A DNA stretch of 50,868 nt from CG1-02-35-72 sp964564475 (lineage in GTDB: Bacteria > Bacteroidota > Bacteroidia > Flavobacteriales > Flavobacteriaceae). Position numbers and translations under genes: made by a program. The DNA lies in assembly GCA_964564475.1 (NCBI GenBank), contig CAZMBM010000002.1:1-50868 (forward strand), written 5' to 3'. Shown here one piece after another: positions 25,315 through 34,650 of the stretch. The stretch's first letter is position 1, and each line of letters begins with the position of its first letter. The notes under the pieces were generated by a model. The model worked only from the letters and a program-made list of their open reading frames with translations. It was not told the DNA's origin and did not search any database.

Positions 25315-26328
25315 ATGGAAGATACAGCTGTAAAAAAATATACATTCAGAGATTTTCAAAGTGATCAAGAAGTAAGATGGTGTCCCGGTTGTGATGACTA
25401 TGTGATATTGAGGGCCATGTTAAAGGCCTTGCCCGAAATGGAGGTTAAAAAAGAAGATGTGGTTTTTATATCGGGTATAGGATGTTCGTCGCGGTTTCCT
25501 TACTATGTTGATTCATTTGGGATGCACAGTATTCACGGACGTGCACCGGCTATTGCCACAGGTGTTAAATTAGCCAATTCTAATTTAAGTGTCTGGGTTG
25601 TTACAGGCGATGGCGATTCTTTAGCCATTGGCGGGAATCATTTTATTCATGCCTTACGACGAAATATCAATTTAAATGTGGTATTATTCAATAACGAAAT
25701 TTACGGATTGACAAAAGGGCAATTTTCGCCCACGTCATTATTAGGACAAAAAACAAAATCATCGCCTTACGGCAATACGCAACCCCCATTTCAACCCGGC
25801 GAGTTGGCCATTGGAGCCCGGGCGCGATTCTTTGCAAGAATTGGTGGCAATAATCCTAAAGATATGATTTCTTTGTTTGTTGAAGCCGAAAAATTTAAAG
25901 GGACATCGTTAATAGAGGTATTACAAAATTGTGTAATATTTAATGATGGTTGTTTTACCAATTATACCGACAAGGCTGTTAAAGAAGATCAACAAATGTT
26001 TTTGGAGCATGGAAAACCAATGGTTTTCGGAAAAAATAAAGATAAAGGGTTGGTACTAAACGGCCTTAAATTAGAAGTGGTTACCATTGGTGAAAACGGT
26101 GTTACAGAACAGGATATTTTAGTACACGACGTCAAAGAAAATGACCCTACATTACATCAAATGTTAATTAGGTCAACCTACCCATTGGTTACGGGTATCA
26201 TCAGAGCTGTGGAGGAACTCTCGTTTGAAGAGCGCGAAGCAGACTTAACCGCCCAGGTAAGAGCCAATTCTAAATTTGAGAATGTGGACGACCTGTTATT
26301 TTCAGGTGAAACCTATGAAGTAAGTTAA
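25315..26328 (+). CDS. korB: 2-oxoglutarate:ferredoxin oxidoreductase, beta subunit
   Basis: This 337-residue thiamine-diphosphate subunit has cluster ligands C23 and C26 in W-C-P-G-C, C57 in G-I-G-C-S-S-R, and a later Cys in Q-N-C-V-I-F-N-D, the usual set for the single [4Fe-4S] cluster. The cofactor motif G-D-G-D-S starts at residue 98 and N-N-E-I-Y-G-L-T follows at 126. H-G-R-A-P-A-I-A-T-G is the family's substrate-side loop. The gene ends 13 bases before nuoA, so carbon oxidation and complex I are encoded on one transcript. Confidence 0.93.
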   Translation: MEDTAVKKYTFRDFQSDQEVRWCPGCDDYVILRAMLKALPEMEVKKEDVVFISGIGCSSRFPYYVDSFGMHSIHGRAPAIATGVKLANSNLSVWVVTGDGDSLAIGGNHFIHALRRNINLNVVLFNNEIYGLTKGQFSPTSLLGQKTKSSPYGNTQPPFQPGELAIGARARFFARIGGNNPKDMISLFVEAEKFKGTSLIEVLQNCVIFNDGCFTNYTDKAVKEDQQMFLEHGKPMVFGKNKDKGLVLNGLKLEVVTIGENGVTEQDILVHDVKENDPTLHQMLIRSTYPLVTGIIRAVEELSFEEREADLTAQVRANSKFENVDDLLFSGETYEVS

Positions 26329-26341
26329 TAAAATATATAGA

Positions 26342-26692
26342 ATGGGAACAGAAGCCATAATAGTCTTTGTCTTAGCCGGTATTGTATTGGTTGCCGGTGC
26401 CAATTTTTTATCTAATTTAATTTCACATAAATCAGATAATCCGCAAAAAAAAGATCCCTATGAGTGTGGTATGGAAACCATTGGCCCCACTTGGGTACAA
26501 TTTAAAGTAGGCTACTATTTATTTGCAATATTGTTTTTAATATTTGATGTTGAAATGATTTTTATGGTACCTTGGGCAGTCGTTTTTAACAGTGTGGGTG
26601 CCGTAGCACTTGTAGAAATGGTTATGTTTTTAATTATTCTGGGCTTAGGATTGTTGTATGCTTGGAAAAAACACGCATTAAAATGGGAGTAA
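26342..26692 (+). CDS. nuoA: Complex I subunit NuoA
   Basis: This 116-residue membrane subunit has three predicted helices and the conserved block K-D-P-Y-E-C-G-M-E near residue 40, followed by Y-L-F-A-I-L-F-L-I-F-D-V-E. These form part of the quinone-channel mouth and the mobile loop near NuoD and NuoH. It is first of the eleven nuo genes. Its last 10 bases overlap the nuoB start. Confidence 0.95.
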   Translation: MGTEAIIVFVLAGIVLVAGANFLSNLISHKSDNPQKKDPYECGMETIGPTWVQFKVGYYLFAILFLIFDVEMIFMVPWAVVFNSVGAVALVEMVMFLIILGLGLLYAWKKHALKWE

Positions 26693-27243
26693 AAGAGTCA
26701 CCTAAGTTAGGAGAAGATTTCCCGGGGAAAGTAATTCCCGGTGCAAATGGCGGTAATATAGTTATCACTTCTTTAGATAAAATTATTAATTGGGGACGTT
26801 CTAATTCGTTATGGCCCCTTTATTTTGGTACAAGTTGCTGTGCTATTGAAATGATGCAAACAGGGGCAGCACGTCATGACTGGTCCAGATTTGGATTTGA
26901 AGTGGCACGCCCTTCACCCCGTCAAGCCGATTTGATAATTATTGCCGGTACGATAGTCAATAAAATGGCTCCTGTATTGCGAAAATTATACGACCAAATG
27001 GCCGAGCCTAAATACGTTATTGCTATGGGCGCTTGTGCCACATCGGGCGGGCCTTTTTATTACAATACTTACTCGGTTGTAAAAGGCGCCGACCATGTTA
27101 TTCCGGTAGATGTTTATGTGCCGGGCTGTCCGCCCAGACCCGAGGCTTTGTTGGAAGGGATGTTTATGCTCCAAGAAAAAATACGAAAAGAAAATATGAA
27201 GACTAAAAAGAATCCTATTGACGGATTTGACGAAGGTCTGTAA
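26683..27243 (+). CDS. nuoB: Complex I subunit NuoB (cluster N2)
   Basis: This 186-residue subunit holds the terminal [4Fe-4S] cluster N2. The ligands are the tandem C52-C53 in T-S-C-C-A-I-E-M-M, C118 in G-A-C-A-T-S-G-G, and C149 in P-G-C-P-P-R-P. It hands electrons to quinone at the junction with NuoD. I chose the ATG inside the nuoA end rather than the TTG at 26662, which would add seven residues of nuoA overlap. Confidence 0.95.
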   Translation: MGVKESPKLGEDFPGKVIPGANGGNIVITSLDKIINWGRSNSLWPLYFGTSCCAIEMMQTGAARHDWSRFGFEVARPSPRQADLIIIAGTIVNKMAPVLRKLYDQMAEPKYVIAMGACATSGGPFYYNTYSVVKGADHVIPVDVYVPGCPPRPEALLEGMFMLQEKIRKENMKTKKNPIDGFDEGL

Positions 27244-27254
27244 ATTATAAAAAT

Positions 27255-27716
27255 ATGTCTCATAAAGAATTACAAGATAAATTAAGTGATTTCGATTTCG
27301 ATTTAGAGTTTTCTGAAGAAGGGTCGCAATTCCTTAACGTTACCGTAGCCGGGGAAAACCTTCACTTTTTGATGAGTAAATTAAAATTTGACATGGGATT
27401 ATCATTTGATTATTTGTTCTGTTTAACCGGTGTTGATTGGGGTAAAGAGCTCGGGGTGGTCTATCATTTAGAATCTACTATTCACAGACACAGTTTGGTC
27501 GTAAAAGTAAAAACTGATGATAGGGAAAACCCACAACTAGACAGCGTTAGCGATATTTGGTTAACAGCCAATTTTCATGAAATGGAAGTGTATGATTTTT
27601 TCGGCATAAAATTTAAAAACCACCCTAATTTAAAACGTCTTTTTTTACCCAAAGATTGGACGGGGTATCCATTGAGAAAAGATTACGAAGATCCTATTAA
27701 TATGGTTATTAAATAA
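27255..27716 (+). CDS. nuoC: Complex I subunit NuoC
   Basis: The 153-residue peripheral-arm subunit carries the NuoC signature in its last third: W-L-T-A-N-F-H-E-M-E-V-Y-D-F-F-G-I, then H-P-N-L-K-R-L-F-L-P-K-D-W-x-G-Y-P-L-R-K-D-Y. It is separate from NuoD, unlike the fused NuoCD of E. coli. The gap to nuoD is 8 bases and holds an AAGGAG-like ribosome site. Confidence 0.94.
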   Translation: MSHKELQDKLSDFDFDLEFSEEGSQFLNVTVAGENLHFLMSKLKFDMGLSFDYLFCLTGVDWGKELGVVYHLESTIHRHSLVVKVKTDDRENPQLDSVSDIWLTANFHEMEVYDFFGIKFKNHPNLKRLFLPKDWTGYPLRKDYEDPINMVIK

Positions 27717-27724
27717 AGGAGTTT

Positions 27725-28843
27725 ATGACAGATACAACAGAAGATAGATTTAAAACCGAAGAGTATTTTATAAATATGGGGCCGCAACACCCCGCTACAC
27801 ACGGTGTTTTGCGCCTTATTTTGACCATTGATGGAGAAATAATTAAAAATGTAGAACCCGATTTGGGCTACATTCACAGGTCTATAGAAAAAATGGCCGA
27901 GCGTGACAGTTACCAACAAATAGTACATTTAACCGACAGAATGGATTATTTATCGGCACAAATCAATAATGAAGCCGTTTGTTTGTTGGTAGAAAATGCC
28001 CTAGAGCTCGATATACCCGAACGCGTAAAAGTTATCCGTACGATTTTGTCTGAGCTTACGCGTATTGCTTCACATTTACTGTGGTGGGGCGTTATGGGTA
28101 TGGATGTGGGCGCCCTTACAACCTTTATGTACGGTTTTAGAGATCGCGAAATAATTAACGATATTTTTGAAGAAACCTGCGGGGCACGTTTAACGATGAA
28201 TTACAATATCCCCGGTGGTTTGATGTTTGATATTTTACCCAACTTTCAACAAAGAGTTAAAGATTTTATCACACATTTTAAAACAAAATTGCCCGAGTAT
28301 GATACTCTGTTAACCAATAATGTTATTTTTCAGAAACGTACCAAAGGTGTGGGTTATTTGAGTCGCGAAGACGCTATTTCTTTTGGCACGTCAGGACCTG
28401 TGGCCCGTGGTTCGGGATATTCGTGCGATGTACGCAAACACCACCCATACAGTGCTTATCCCGATATTGAATTCAAAGAAGTTTTACGTACAGCCGGCGA
28501 TACTTTAGCCCGCTACGAAGTGCGTGTTCAAGAAATGTGGGAATCTATAGCCATTATAGAAAATCTGATAGAAAATATACCCGAAGGCGATTATAAAGTG
28601 GCCACAAAAGCCGTAATTAAATTGCCCAAGGGTGAGTTTTATCAAAAAGTAGAAACCGCCCGTGGCGAATTAGGGGTTTATGTTATAAGTACAGGCACCA
28701 AAAACCCGTACCGCATTAAGTTTCGCTCTCCCGGATTTTCAAATCTTTCGGCCTTAAATAAAATGGCAGTAGGTGGTAAAATAGGTGATTTGGTGGCTAT
28801 CTCGTCAACTTTAGATTTAGTAATTCCCGATATTGATAGATAA
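27725..28843 (+). CDS. nuoD: Complex I subunit NuoD
   Basis: This 372-residue subunit is related to hydrogenase large subunits but lacks the nickel cysteines. The blocks M-G-P-Q-H-P-A-T-H-G-V-L-R near residue 18 (the His helps bind quinone) and Y-I-H-R-S-I-E-K are present. The late R-S-P-G-F-S-N-L-S-A-L and the C-terminal L-D-L-V-I-P-D-I-D-R are diagnostic. In the standard order nuoE, nuoF and nuoG would come next; here nuoH starts 12 bases later. Confidence 0.95.
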   Translation: MTDTTEDRFKTEEYFINMGPQHPATHGVLRLILTIDGEIIKNVEPDLGYIHRSIEKMAERDSYQQIVHLTDRMDYLSAQINNEAVCLLVENALELDIPERVKVIRTILSELTRIASHLLWWGVMGMDVGALTTFMYGFRDREIINDIFEETCGARLTMNYNIPGGLMFDILPNFQQRVKDFITHFKTKLPEYDTLLTNNVIFQKRTKGVGYLSREDAISFGTSGPVARGSGYSCDVRKHHPYSAYPDIEFKEVLRTAGDTLARYEVRVQEMWESIAIIENLIENIPEGDYKVATKAVIKLPKGEFYQKVETARGELGVYVISTGTKNPYRIKFRSPGFSNLSALNKMAVGGKIGDLVAISSTLDLVIPDIDR

Positions 28844-28855
28844 AAAAGCAAAGAG

Positions 28856-29878
28856 ATGAACGATTTATTTACAACATATACAGGAAACATTATTCAAATG
28901 ACGCTTATCGCTTTAGGTTATTTGGGCTTTTTTGCCCTTGCCGGATTGTTTTTGGTGTGGTTAGAACGTCGGGTAGCCGGCTTTTTTCAGTTGCGATTGG
29001 GGCCAAACCGCGTGGGGCCTTTTGGTTTATTACAGACCATAGCCGATGCCTTAAAATTAGTCTCAAAAGAGTTGACGGGTACTAATAGAGCCGATAAATT
29101 TTTATACAACTTAGCACCCTACTTTGTTATTATTACCGCCTTATTGGCATTGGCTGTATTGCCTTTTTCGGGAGTAATTCAGGCTTTTGATATTAACATT
29201 GGGCTGTTCTTTTTAACAGCAGTATCGTCTGTAGGTGTTATAGGTATTTTATTAGGGGGTTGGTCTAGTAATAACAAATACGCCTTAATTGGTGCTATGC
29301 GCAGTGGTGTACAAACCATTAGTTATGAGTTATCAGTAGGCTTATCACTACTAACTATGGTTTTACTTACGGGCTCGTTGCAGTTATCGCAAATAATAGA
29401 AGTTCAAAAAAACGGTTGGCTTATTGTACAAGGACACATCCCTGCCATTATCGCTTTTATGATATTTATGATAGCCGGAACGGCCGAGACAAATCGTGCA
29501 CCATTTGACTTAGTTGAAGCCGAATCTGAATTAGGCGCCGGATTCCATACAGAATATTCGGGGATGAAATTTGCCTATTTCTTTTTAGCAGAATTTATAA
29601 ATATGTTTATTATAGCAGCCATTGCTGTTGTGGTTTTCTTTGGGGGATGGCTATCACCTTTTGGAATAACAGAATCAATTCCTTGGTTGGGCGTTTTTTG
29701 GTTTTTTGGCAAAACTTTGGTTATAATCTTTTTAATGATGTGGTTTAGATGGACGTTTCCGCGATTACGTGTCGACCAACTACTCACGTTAGAATGGAAG
29801 TATTTACTGCCCATAAATCTGTTTAATATCATATTGATGGCTGTAATTGTATGGCTAAATCTAGTTATAAAATTTTAA
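28856..29878 (+). CDS. nuoH: Complex I subunit NuoH
   Basis: This 340-residue membrane subunit has eight or so predicted helices. E-R-R-V-A-G-F-F-Q-L-R-L-G-P-N-R-V-G-P near residue 40 and A-E-T-N-R-A-P-F-D-L-V-E-A-E-S-E-L near 210 are the strongly conserved loops that line the quinone chamber and the entrance to the proton path. It links the peripheral and membrane arms. Its position directly after nuoD is the point where the NADH module is missing. Confidence 0.96.
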   Translation: MNDLFTTYTGNIIQMTLIALGYLGFFALAGLFLVWLERRVAGFFQLRLGPNRVGPFGLLQTIADALKLVSKELTGTNRADKFLYNLAPYFVIITALLALAVLPFSGVIQAFDINIGLFFLTAVSSVGVIGILLGGWSSNNKYALIGAMRSGVQTISYELSVGLSLLTMVLLTGSLQLSQIIEVQKNGWLIVQGHIPAIIAFMIFMIAGTAETNRAPFDLVEAESELGAGFHTEYSGMKFAYFFLAEFINMFIIAAIAVVVFFGGWLSPFGITESIPWLGVFWFFGKTLVIIFLMMWFRWTFPRLRVDQLLTLEWKYLLPINLFNIILMAVIVWLNLVIKF

Positions 29879-29885
29879 GAGAGTT

Positions 29886-30362
29886 ATGAGTTATTTTTCA
29901 GACATATATAAAGGTATAAAGACTCTTCTTCAAGGAATGGGCGTGACGGGTAAATATTTTATACATGCCCGTTCAGAAATCATAACACAGCAATATCCCG
30001 ATAATAAAGACACACTTAAAATGTTCGACCGCTTTAGAGGCGAAGTAGTGATGCCTCATGACGAATTGAATGAGCACCGTTGTACAGGCTGTCAAAAATG
30101 TGAAATTGCCTGCCCCAATGGGTCGATAGAAATTATTTGGGACAGACAAATTGATCCTGATACAGGTAAAAAGAAAAAAATGATAGACAAGCACATTTAC
30201 CATTTGGGTATGTGTACTATGTGTGGTTTGTGTATTGAAGCCTGTCCTACAGATGCCATTGTGTGGAGTCAAGAATTTAAGCACGCCACTTTGGATAGAG
30301 CCGCCTTAACAAAAGTTTTAAACAGACCGGGTTCTAAAGTTAAAAAAGGTATAGAAGATTAA
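29886..30362 (+). CDS. nuoI: Complex I subunit NuoI (two [4Fe-4S] clusters)
   Basis: This 158-residue protein binds clusters N6a and N6b through two full motifs: C66, C69, C72 and C76 (C-T-G-C-Q-K-C-E-I-A-C-P), and C110, C113, C116 and C120 (C-T-M-C-G-L-C-I-E-A-C-P). In an eleven-subunit complex this subunit is the most exposed iron-sulfur protein and the probable docking site for ferredoxin. The insert between the motifs is Lys-rich (T-G-K-K-K-K-M-I-D-K), which would suit an acidic partner such as the ferredoxin at 22938-23288. Confidence 0.95.
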   Translation: MSYFSDIYKGIKTLLQGMGVTGKYFIHARSEIITQQYPDNKDTLKMFDRFRGEVVMPHDELNEHRCTGCQKCEIACPNGSIEIIWDRQIDPDTGKKKKMIDKHIYHLGMCTMCGLCIEACPTDAIVWSQEFKHATLDRAALTKVLNRPGSKVKKGIED

Positions 30363-30365
30363 ATT

Positions 30366-30896
30366 ATGGAACAGATTATATTTTACATTTTAGCCGCATT
30401 TATCTTATTTTTTGCCCTAAGGGCTGTTACCAGTCGTAAAATTTTACACGCCGTTGTGTATCTTTTATTTGTATTGGCCTCTATTGCAGGAATTTATTTC
30501 TTGATTAATTACAATTTCCTAGGGGCTTTACAACTGGCTATTTATGCCGGCGGTATAATAGTACTTATTATATTTTCGGTATTATTAACCCATAATATCG
30601 ACTCTAACTTGCAAATAGCTTCTGTAACCAAAAGGATAGTAGCCGGCTTGCTGAGTTTATCGGGTGTTGCCATTACCTTATACGTCGTTTATACCTACAA
30701 TTTTGTAGCTTATAGTAATTTTAATGTTATTGATATTGAAGCTATAGGTACAAGACTTTTGAGCTATGAAAAAGGAGGCTTTGTATTGCCTTTTGAAGTG
30801 ATAAGTTTACTGCTCTTAGCCGTTTTAATAGGCGCTATAGTCATAGCCAAAGGGCAACATTTAATAGAACAAGAAAACAAACAAAATAAAGCATAA
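30366..30896 (+). CDS. nuoJ: Complex I subunit NuoJ
   Basis: This 176-residue, five-helix membrane subunit contains L-A-I-Y-A-G-G-I-I-V-L-I-I-F in its third helix. That is the conserved pi-bulge segment involved in coupling the quinone chamber to proton pumping. The ends are charged and short. The gap to nuoK is 2 bases. Confidence 0.93.
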   Translation: MEQIIFYILAAFILFFALRAVTSRKILHAVVYLLFVLASIAGIYFLINYNFLGALQLAIYAGGIIVLIIFSVLLTHNIDSNLQIASVTKRIVAGLLSLSGVAITLYVVYTYNFVAYSNFNVIDIEAIGTRLLSYEKGGFVLPFEVISLLLLAVLIGAIVIAKGQHLIEQENKQNKA

Positions 30897-30898
30897 TT

Positions 30899-31216
30899 AT
30901 GATAGCCGGCATAAGTATATATCACATACTAACCCTTACAACACTCTTGTTTTTTATAGGAGTTTACGGATTTATTACACGCAAAAATTTAATTGCTATT
31001 TTAATATCGATAGAGCTTATTTTAAACGCTTCGGTTATAAATTTTGTAATTTTTAATACTTATTTGTACCCCAATGCTTTACAAGGTGTCTTTTTTTCAA
31101 TTTTTATTATTGCCGTAGCGGCAGCCGAATCGGCTTTAGCCGTATCAATTATAGTAAGCTTTTATAGAATGTTAGCTTCTGTTGAAGTAAAAGACACAGA
31201 AACCTTAAAATATTAA
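30899..31216 (+). CDS. nuoK: Complex I subunit NuoK
   Basis: This 105-residue, three-helix membrane subunit has the buried glutamates of the proton path. One is in L-I-S-I-E-L-I-L-N-A-S in helix two and one in A-A-A-E-S-A-L-A-V in helix three. Both match the two essential Glu positions of NuoK. It ends 4 bases before nuoL. Confidence 0.94.
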   Translation: MIAGISIYHILTLTTLLFFIGVYGFITRKNLIAILISIELILNASVINFVIFNTYLYPNALQGVFFSIFIIAVAAAESALAVSIIVSFYRMLASVEVKDTETLKY

Positions 31217-31220
31217 AAAT

Positions 31221-33140
31221 ATGAATTTCAGTTATACAGTTTTTATTCCCTTGATTCCACTTTTTGTATTTTTATTTTTAGGGATTTTTAGGAGTAAATT
31301 AAAAGCAAAAGTGGCCGGTACAATAGGTATTTTAGGTTTATCAACAACAACACTTTTATCTTTTTATACAGCTTATAAATACTTTTTTGAAGTAGGTAAA
31401 GTGGGCGATGTTTATCAAACTATTATTGCTGCTAAAACCACTTGGATTAATTTTACAGATATTCTTCATATAGATATGGGTGTGCTTTTAGATCCCATTT
31501 CTATTATGATGCTTGTGGTGGTATCTACCGTTTCTTTAATGGTGCATATTTACAGTATGGGTTATATGAAAGGCGAGTCGGGTTTTAACCGTTATTTTGC
31601 TTTTTTATCGTTGTTTACTTTCTCAATGTACGGTTTGGTATTGGCAACCAATATTTTCCAAATGTATATTTTTTGGGAATTGGTGGGCGTATCCTCATTT
31701 TTATTGATTGGTTATTATTACGACAAACCATCGGCTGTGGCAGCGGCTAAAAAAGCTTTCGTGGTGACGCGTTTTGCCGATTTAGGATTCCTTATCGGGA
31801 TTTTAATCTTGTCTTATTATACAGGTACTTTCGATTTTCAAATTTTAAACAATCCGCAAGGAGCTGTAATATTAAATGGGGTAGGTGCCAGTTTTATGGG
31901 ATTGTCTGTTATAACTTGGGCACTTATTCTTATGTTTATGGGGGGTGCCGGTAAATCGGCTATGTTCCCGTTACATATTTGGTTGCCGGACGCTATGGAA
32001 GGACCTACACCCGTTTCGGCTTTAATTCATGCCGCGACAATGGTGGTGGCCGGTGTTTATTTAGTGGCCAGGATGTTCCCGCTGTATTATTTTATAGATG
32101 GAGGCTTTGTACTGCAAATAGTTATGTATGTAGGTGCTTTTACATCGCTGTTTGCGGCTGTCATTGCTTGTACACAAAACGATATTAAACGTGTCTTGGC
32201 TTTTTCAACTATGTCGCAAATTGGTTATATGATGTTGGCTTTGGGCGTATCGGGATATGAAGGACACGATGGTTTGGGCTATATGGCGGCTATGTTCCAT
32301 TTGTTTACGCATGCCATGTTTAAGGCTTTACTTTTCTTAGGCGCCGGCTCTGTTATACACGCTGTTCACAGCAATTTTATGAAAGATATGGGAGGATTGC
32401 GCAAATATATGCCCATTTCAAATATTACTTTTTTAATAGCTGCTTTAGCCATCTCGGGAATTCCGCCCTTTGCAGGATTTTTTAGTAAAGACGAAATTTT
32501 GGTAGCTGCTTTAGACAAATCAACCTTTTTGTTTGTTGTAGAATGGGCGGTAGCCGGCTTAACGGCTTTTTATATGTTCCGTATTTATTTCGGTATATTT
32601 TGGGGTAAAGAAAAAACTTACAAACATACCCCACACGAATCGCCTTGGTCTATGACTATTCCGTTGTTATTTTTAGCATTGATGAGTATTGTAGCAGGGT
32701 TTATCCCGTTTAGCGATTTTATTACAGCCGACAGGCAAGGGTTTCATGCCCATTTTAATGCCACGGTATCTATAATTTCTGCCGGTGTAGGTTTGCTTGG
32801 TATTGTTGTCGCTTGGATATTCTACAAGAAAGAAAATAATATTCCTGAAAAAGTAACCAAAGCTTTTGGCGCTTTTTATATCTGGGCTTACCATAAATTC
32901 TATTTTGACGAATTGTATATGTTTATCACTAAAAGAATAATATTTAACGGTATTTCGGCTTCGTTTGCGTGGTTTGATAAAAAAGTGGTAGATGACAGTA
33001 TGATTGGCATCGGTAACACCACAGTAAAAACATCAGAAAAAATTAAAAAATTACAATCGGGTAAATTCCAAGACTACGCTACATGGTTTGTGTTGGGTGC
33101 CTTAGCTTTGGTGTTGTACTTTTTATATAAATTTAAATAA
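31221..33140 (+). CDS. nuoL: Complex I antiporter-like subunit NuoL
   Basis: This 639-residue subunit carries the Mrp-antiporter core (M-Y-I-F-W-E-L-V-G-V-S-S-F, with the key Glu) and G-K-S-A-M-F-P-L-H-I-W-L-P-D-A-M-E-G-P-T-P-V, with the lysine and the broken-helix proline. A C-terminal extension forms the long lateral helix and the final anchor helix (about residues 530-639). It is a distal proton-pumping subunit. Its presence with NuoM and NuoN means the full membrane arm is encoded. Confidence 0.96.
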   Translation: MNFSYTVFIPLIPLFVFLFLGIFRSKLKAKVAGTIGILGLSTTTLLSFYTAYKYFFEVGKVGDVYQTIIAAKTTWINFTDILHIDMGVLLDPISIMMLVVVSTVSLMVHIYSMGYMKGESGFNRYFAFLSLFTFSMYGLVLATNIFQMYIFWELVGVSSFLLIGYYYDKPSAVAAAKKAFVVTRFADLGFLIGILILSYYTGTFDFQILNNPQGAVILNGVGASFMGLSVITWALILMFMGGAGKSAMFPLHIWLPDAMEGPTPVSALIHAATMVVAGVYLVARMFPLYYFIDGGFVLQIVMYVGAFTSLFAAVIACTQNDIKRVLAFSTMSQIGYMMLALGVSGYEGHDGLGYMAAMFHLFTHAMFKALLFLGAGSVIHAVHSNFMKDMGGLRKYMPISNITFLIAALAISGIPPFAGFFSKDEILVAALDKSTFLFVVEWAVAGLTAFYMFRIYFGIFWGKEKTYKHTPHESPWSMTIPLLFLALMSIVAGFIPFSDFITADRQGFHAHFNATVSIISAGVGLLGIVVAWIFYKKENNIPEKVTKAFGAFYIWAYHKFYFDELYMFITKRIIFNGISASFAWFDKKVVDDSMIGIGNTTVKTSEKIKKLQSGKFQDYATWFVLGALALVLYFLYKFK

Positions 33141-33151
33141 AAGAATAGTAA

Positions 33152-34639
33152 ATGGATATTTTAACGCTTTTTATAACAGTTCCGCTGCTTACAGTTGTAG
33201 GTTTATTGTTTACAAAAAATTTAAAACAATCGCGCATAGTAGCACTCATTGGCAGTTTGATTCAGTTTGGCATGTCTATCAATTTGATATTTGCCTATTT
33301 GGCCGAGCGTGCTACCGGTAATACAGCCATTATGGTATTTACCAAAAGTGTGGTGTGGTTTAAAAGCCTTAACATACGTTACGATATTGGTGCAGACGGC
33401 ATCACGGTTTTTATGATTGTTTTAGCCTCAATTGTAGTATTGGCCGGTGTGTTTATTTCCTGGAAGATTAAAGATTTACCCAAAGAATTCTTTATTTCAC
33501 TTATTGTGTTGGCCACAGGTGTCTTTGGCTTCTTTATTTCGTTAGATTTATTCTTATTGTTTTTATTTTTCGAAGTGGCTGTTATACCTATGTATCTGCT
33601 AATTGGCATTTGGGGTTCCGGACCTAAAGAAAATTCGGCAATGAAATTAACCATTATGTTGATGGGTGCTTCGGCCTTGTTGTTGGTGGGTATTTTGGGT
33701 CTTTATTTTTATTCTACCGCCGACGGACAGTTAACATTTAATATTCTCGAAATAGCCCAAACAAATATACCTGTACAGGTACAATATTATTTGTTTCCGG
33801 TTGTATTTATTGGTTTTGCCGTTATTGGCGCCTTGTTTCCATTTCATACTTGGTCGCCCTCAGGTCATGCCTCGGCTCCTACTGCTGTGTCTATGTTACA
33901 TGCCGGTGTGTTGATGAAATTAGGTGGTTACGGTGTATTTAGAGTGGCTATGTATTTACTGCCCGAGGGTGCTAAAGAATGGTCGTGGTTTTTTATCATA
34001 TTATCGGTTATTGGGGTAGTTTACGGTGCTTTGTCGGCTATTAAACAAACCGATTTAAAATACATTAATGCCTACTCTTCTGTAAGTCATTTGGGCTTGG
34101 TGTTATTTGCTTTGCTGATGCTCAACAAGACCGCTTGGGACGGTGCTATTTTACAATCGTTATCGCATGGCTTTATGACGGCTCTATTCTTTGCCTTAAT
34201 AGGGATGATTTACGAGCGTTCGCATACACGCGACGTGAGGCAGTTAGGAGGCTTGTTAAAGGTTATTCCTTTTATAGCTGTTGTGTACGTCATCGCGGGG
34301 CTGGCCTCTTTAGGCCTCCCCGGATTTAGTGGATTTATCGCAGAAATGACCATTTTTGTAGGGGCTTTTCAAAATAATGACATGTTTCATCGGGTGGCCA
34401 CCATATTGGCTGTAACGGTGATAGTAATAACAGCCGTATATATTTTAAGAGCTGTAGGTATGATGCTTATGGGGCCTGTTAAAAATGAGGCATACAAAAC
34501 ATTGCCAAAAGTAACTTGGTACGAAAGAACGGGTTTATTATTGCTGTTAATACCTATTATTATTATGGGGGTAACACCTCTTTGGATTTCGGATATTATT
34601 ATGGATAGTATCAAACCTTTTATAGAACGCATGTTATAA
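33152..34639 (+). CDS. nuoM: Complex I antiporter-like subunit NuoM
   Basis: This 495-residue subunit shows L-F-F-E-V-A-V-I-P-M-Y-L-L-I-G with the channel glutamate near residue 140. A later block, F-P-F-H-T-W-S-P-S-G-H-A-S-A-P-T-A-V-S, corresponds to the central broken helix. Fourteen or so hydrophobic segments are expected. It sits between NuoL and NuoN in the membrane arm. No oddities in length are seen. Confidence 0.95.
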   Translation: MDILTLFITVPLLTVVGLLFTKNLKQSRIVALIGSLIQFGMSINLIFAYLAERATGNTAIMVFTKSVVWFKSLNIRYDIGADGITVFMIVLASIVVLAGVFISWKIKDLPKEFFISLIVLATGVFGFFISLDLFLLFLFFEVAVIPMYLLIGIWGSGPKENSAMKLTIMLMGASALLLVGILGLYFYSTADGQLTFNILEIAQTNIPVQVQYYLFPVVFIGFAVIGALFPFHTWSPSGHASAPTAVSMLHAGVLMKLGGYGVFRVAMYLLPEGAKEWSWFFIILSVIGVVYGALSAIKQTDLKYINAYSSVSHLGLVLFALLMLNKTAWDGAILQSLSHGFMTALFFALIGMIYERSHTRDVRQLGGLLKVIPFIAVVYVIAGLASLGLPGFSGFIAEMTIFVGAFQNNDMFHRVATILAVTVIVITAVYILRAVGMMLMGPVKNEAYKTLPKVTWYERTGLLLLLIPIIIMGVTPLWISDIIMDSIKPFIERML

Positions 34640-34650
34640 TTTTTTAGAAG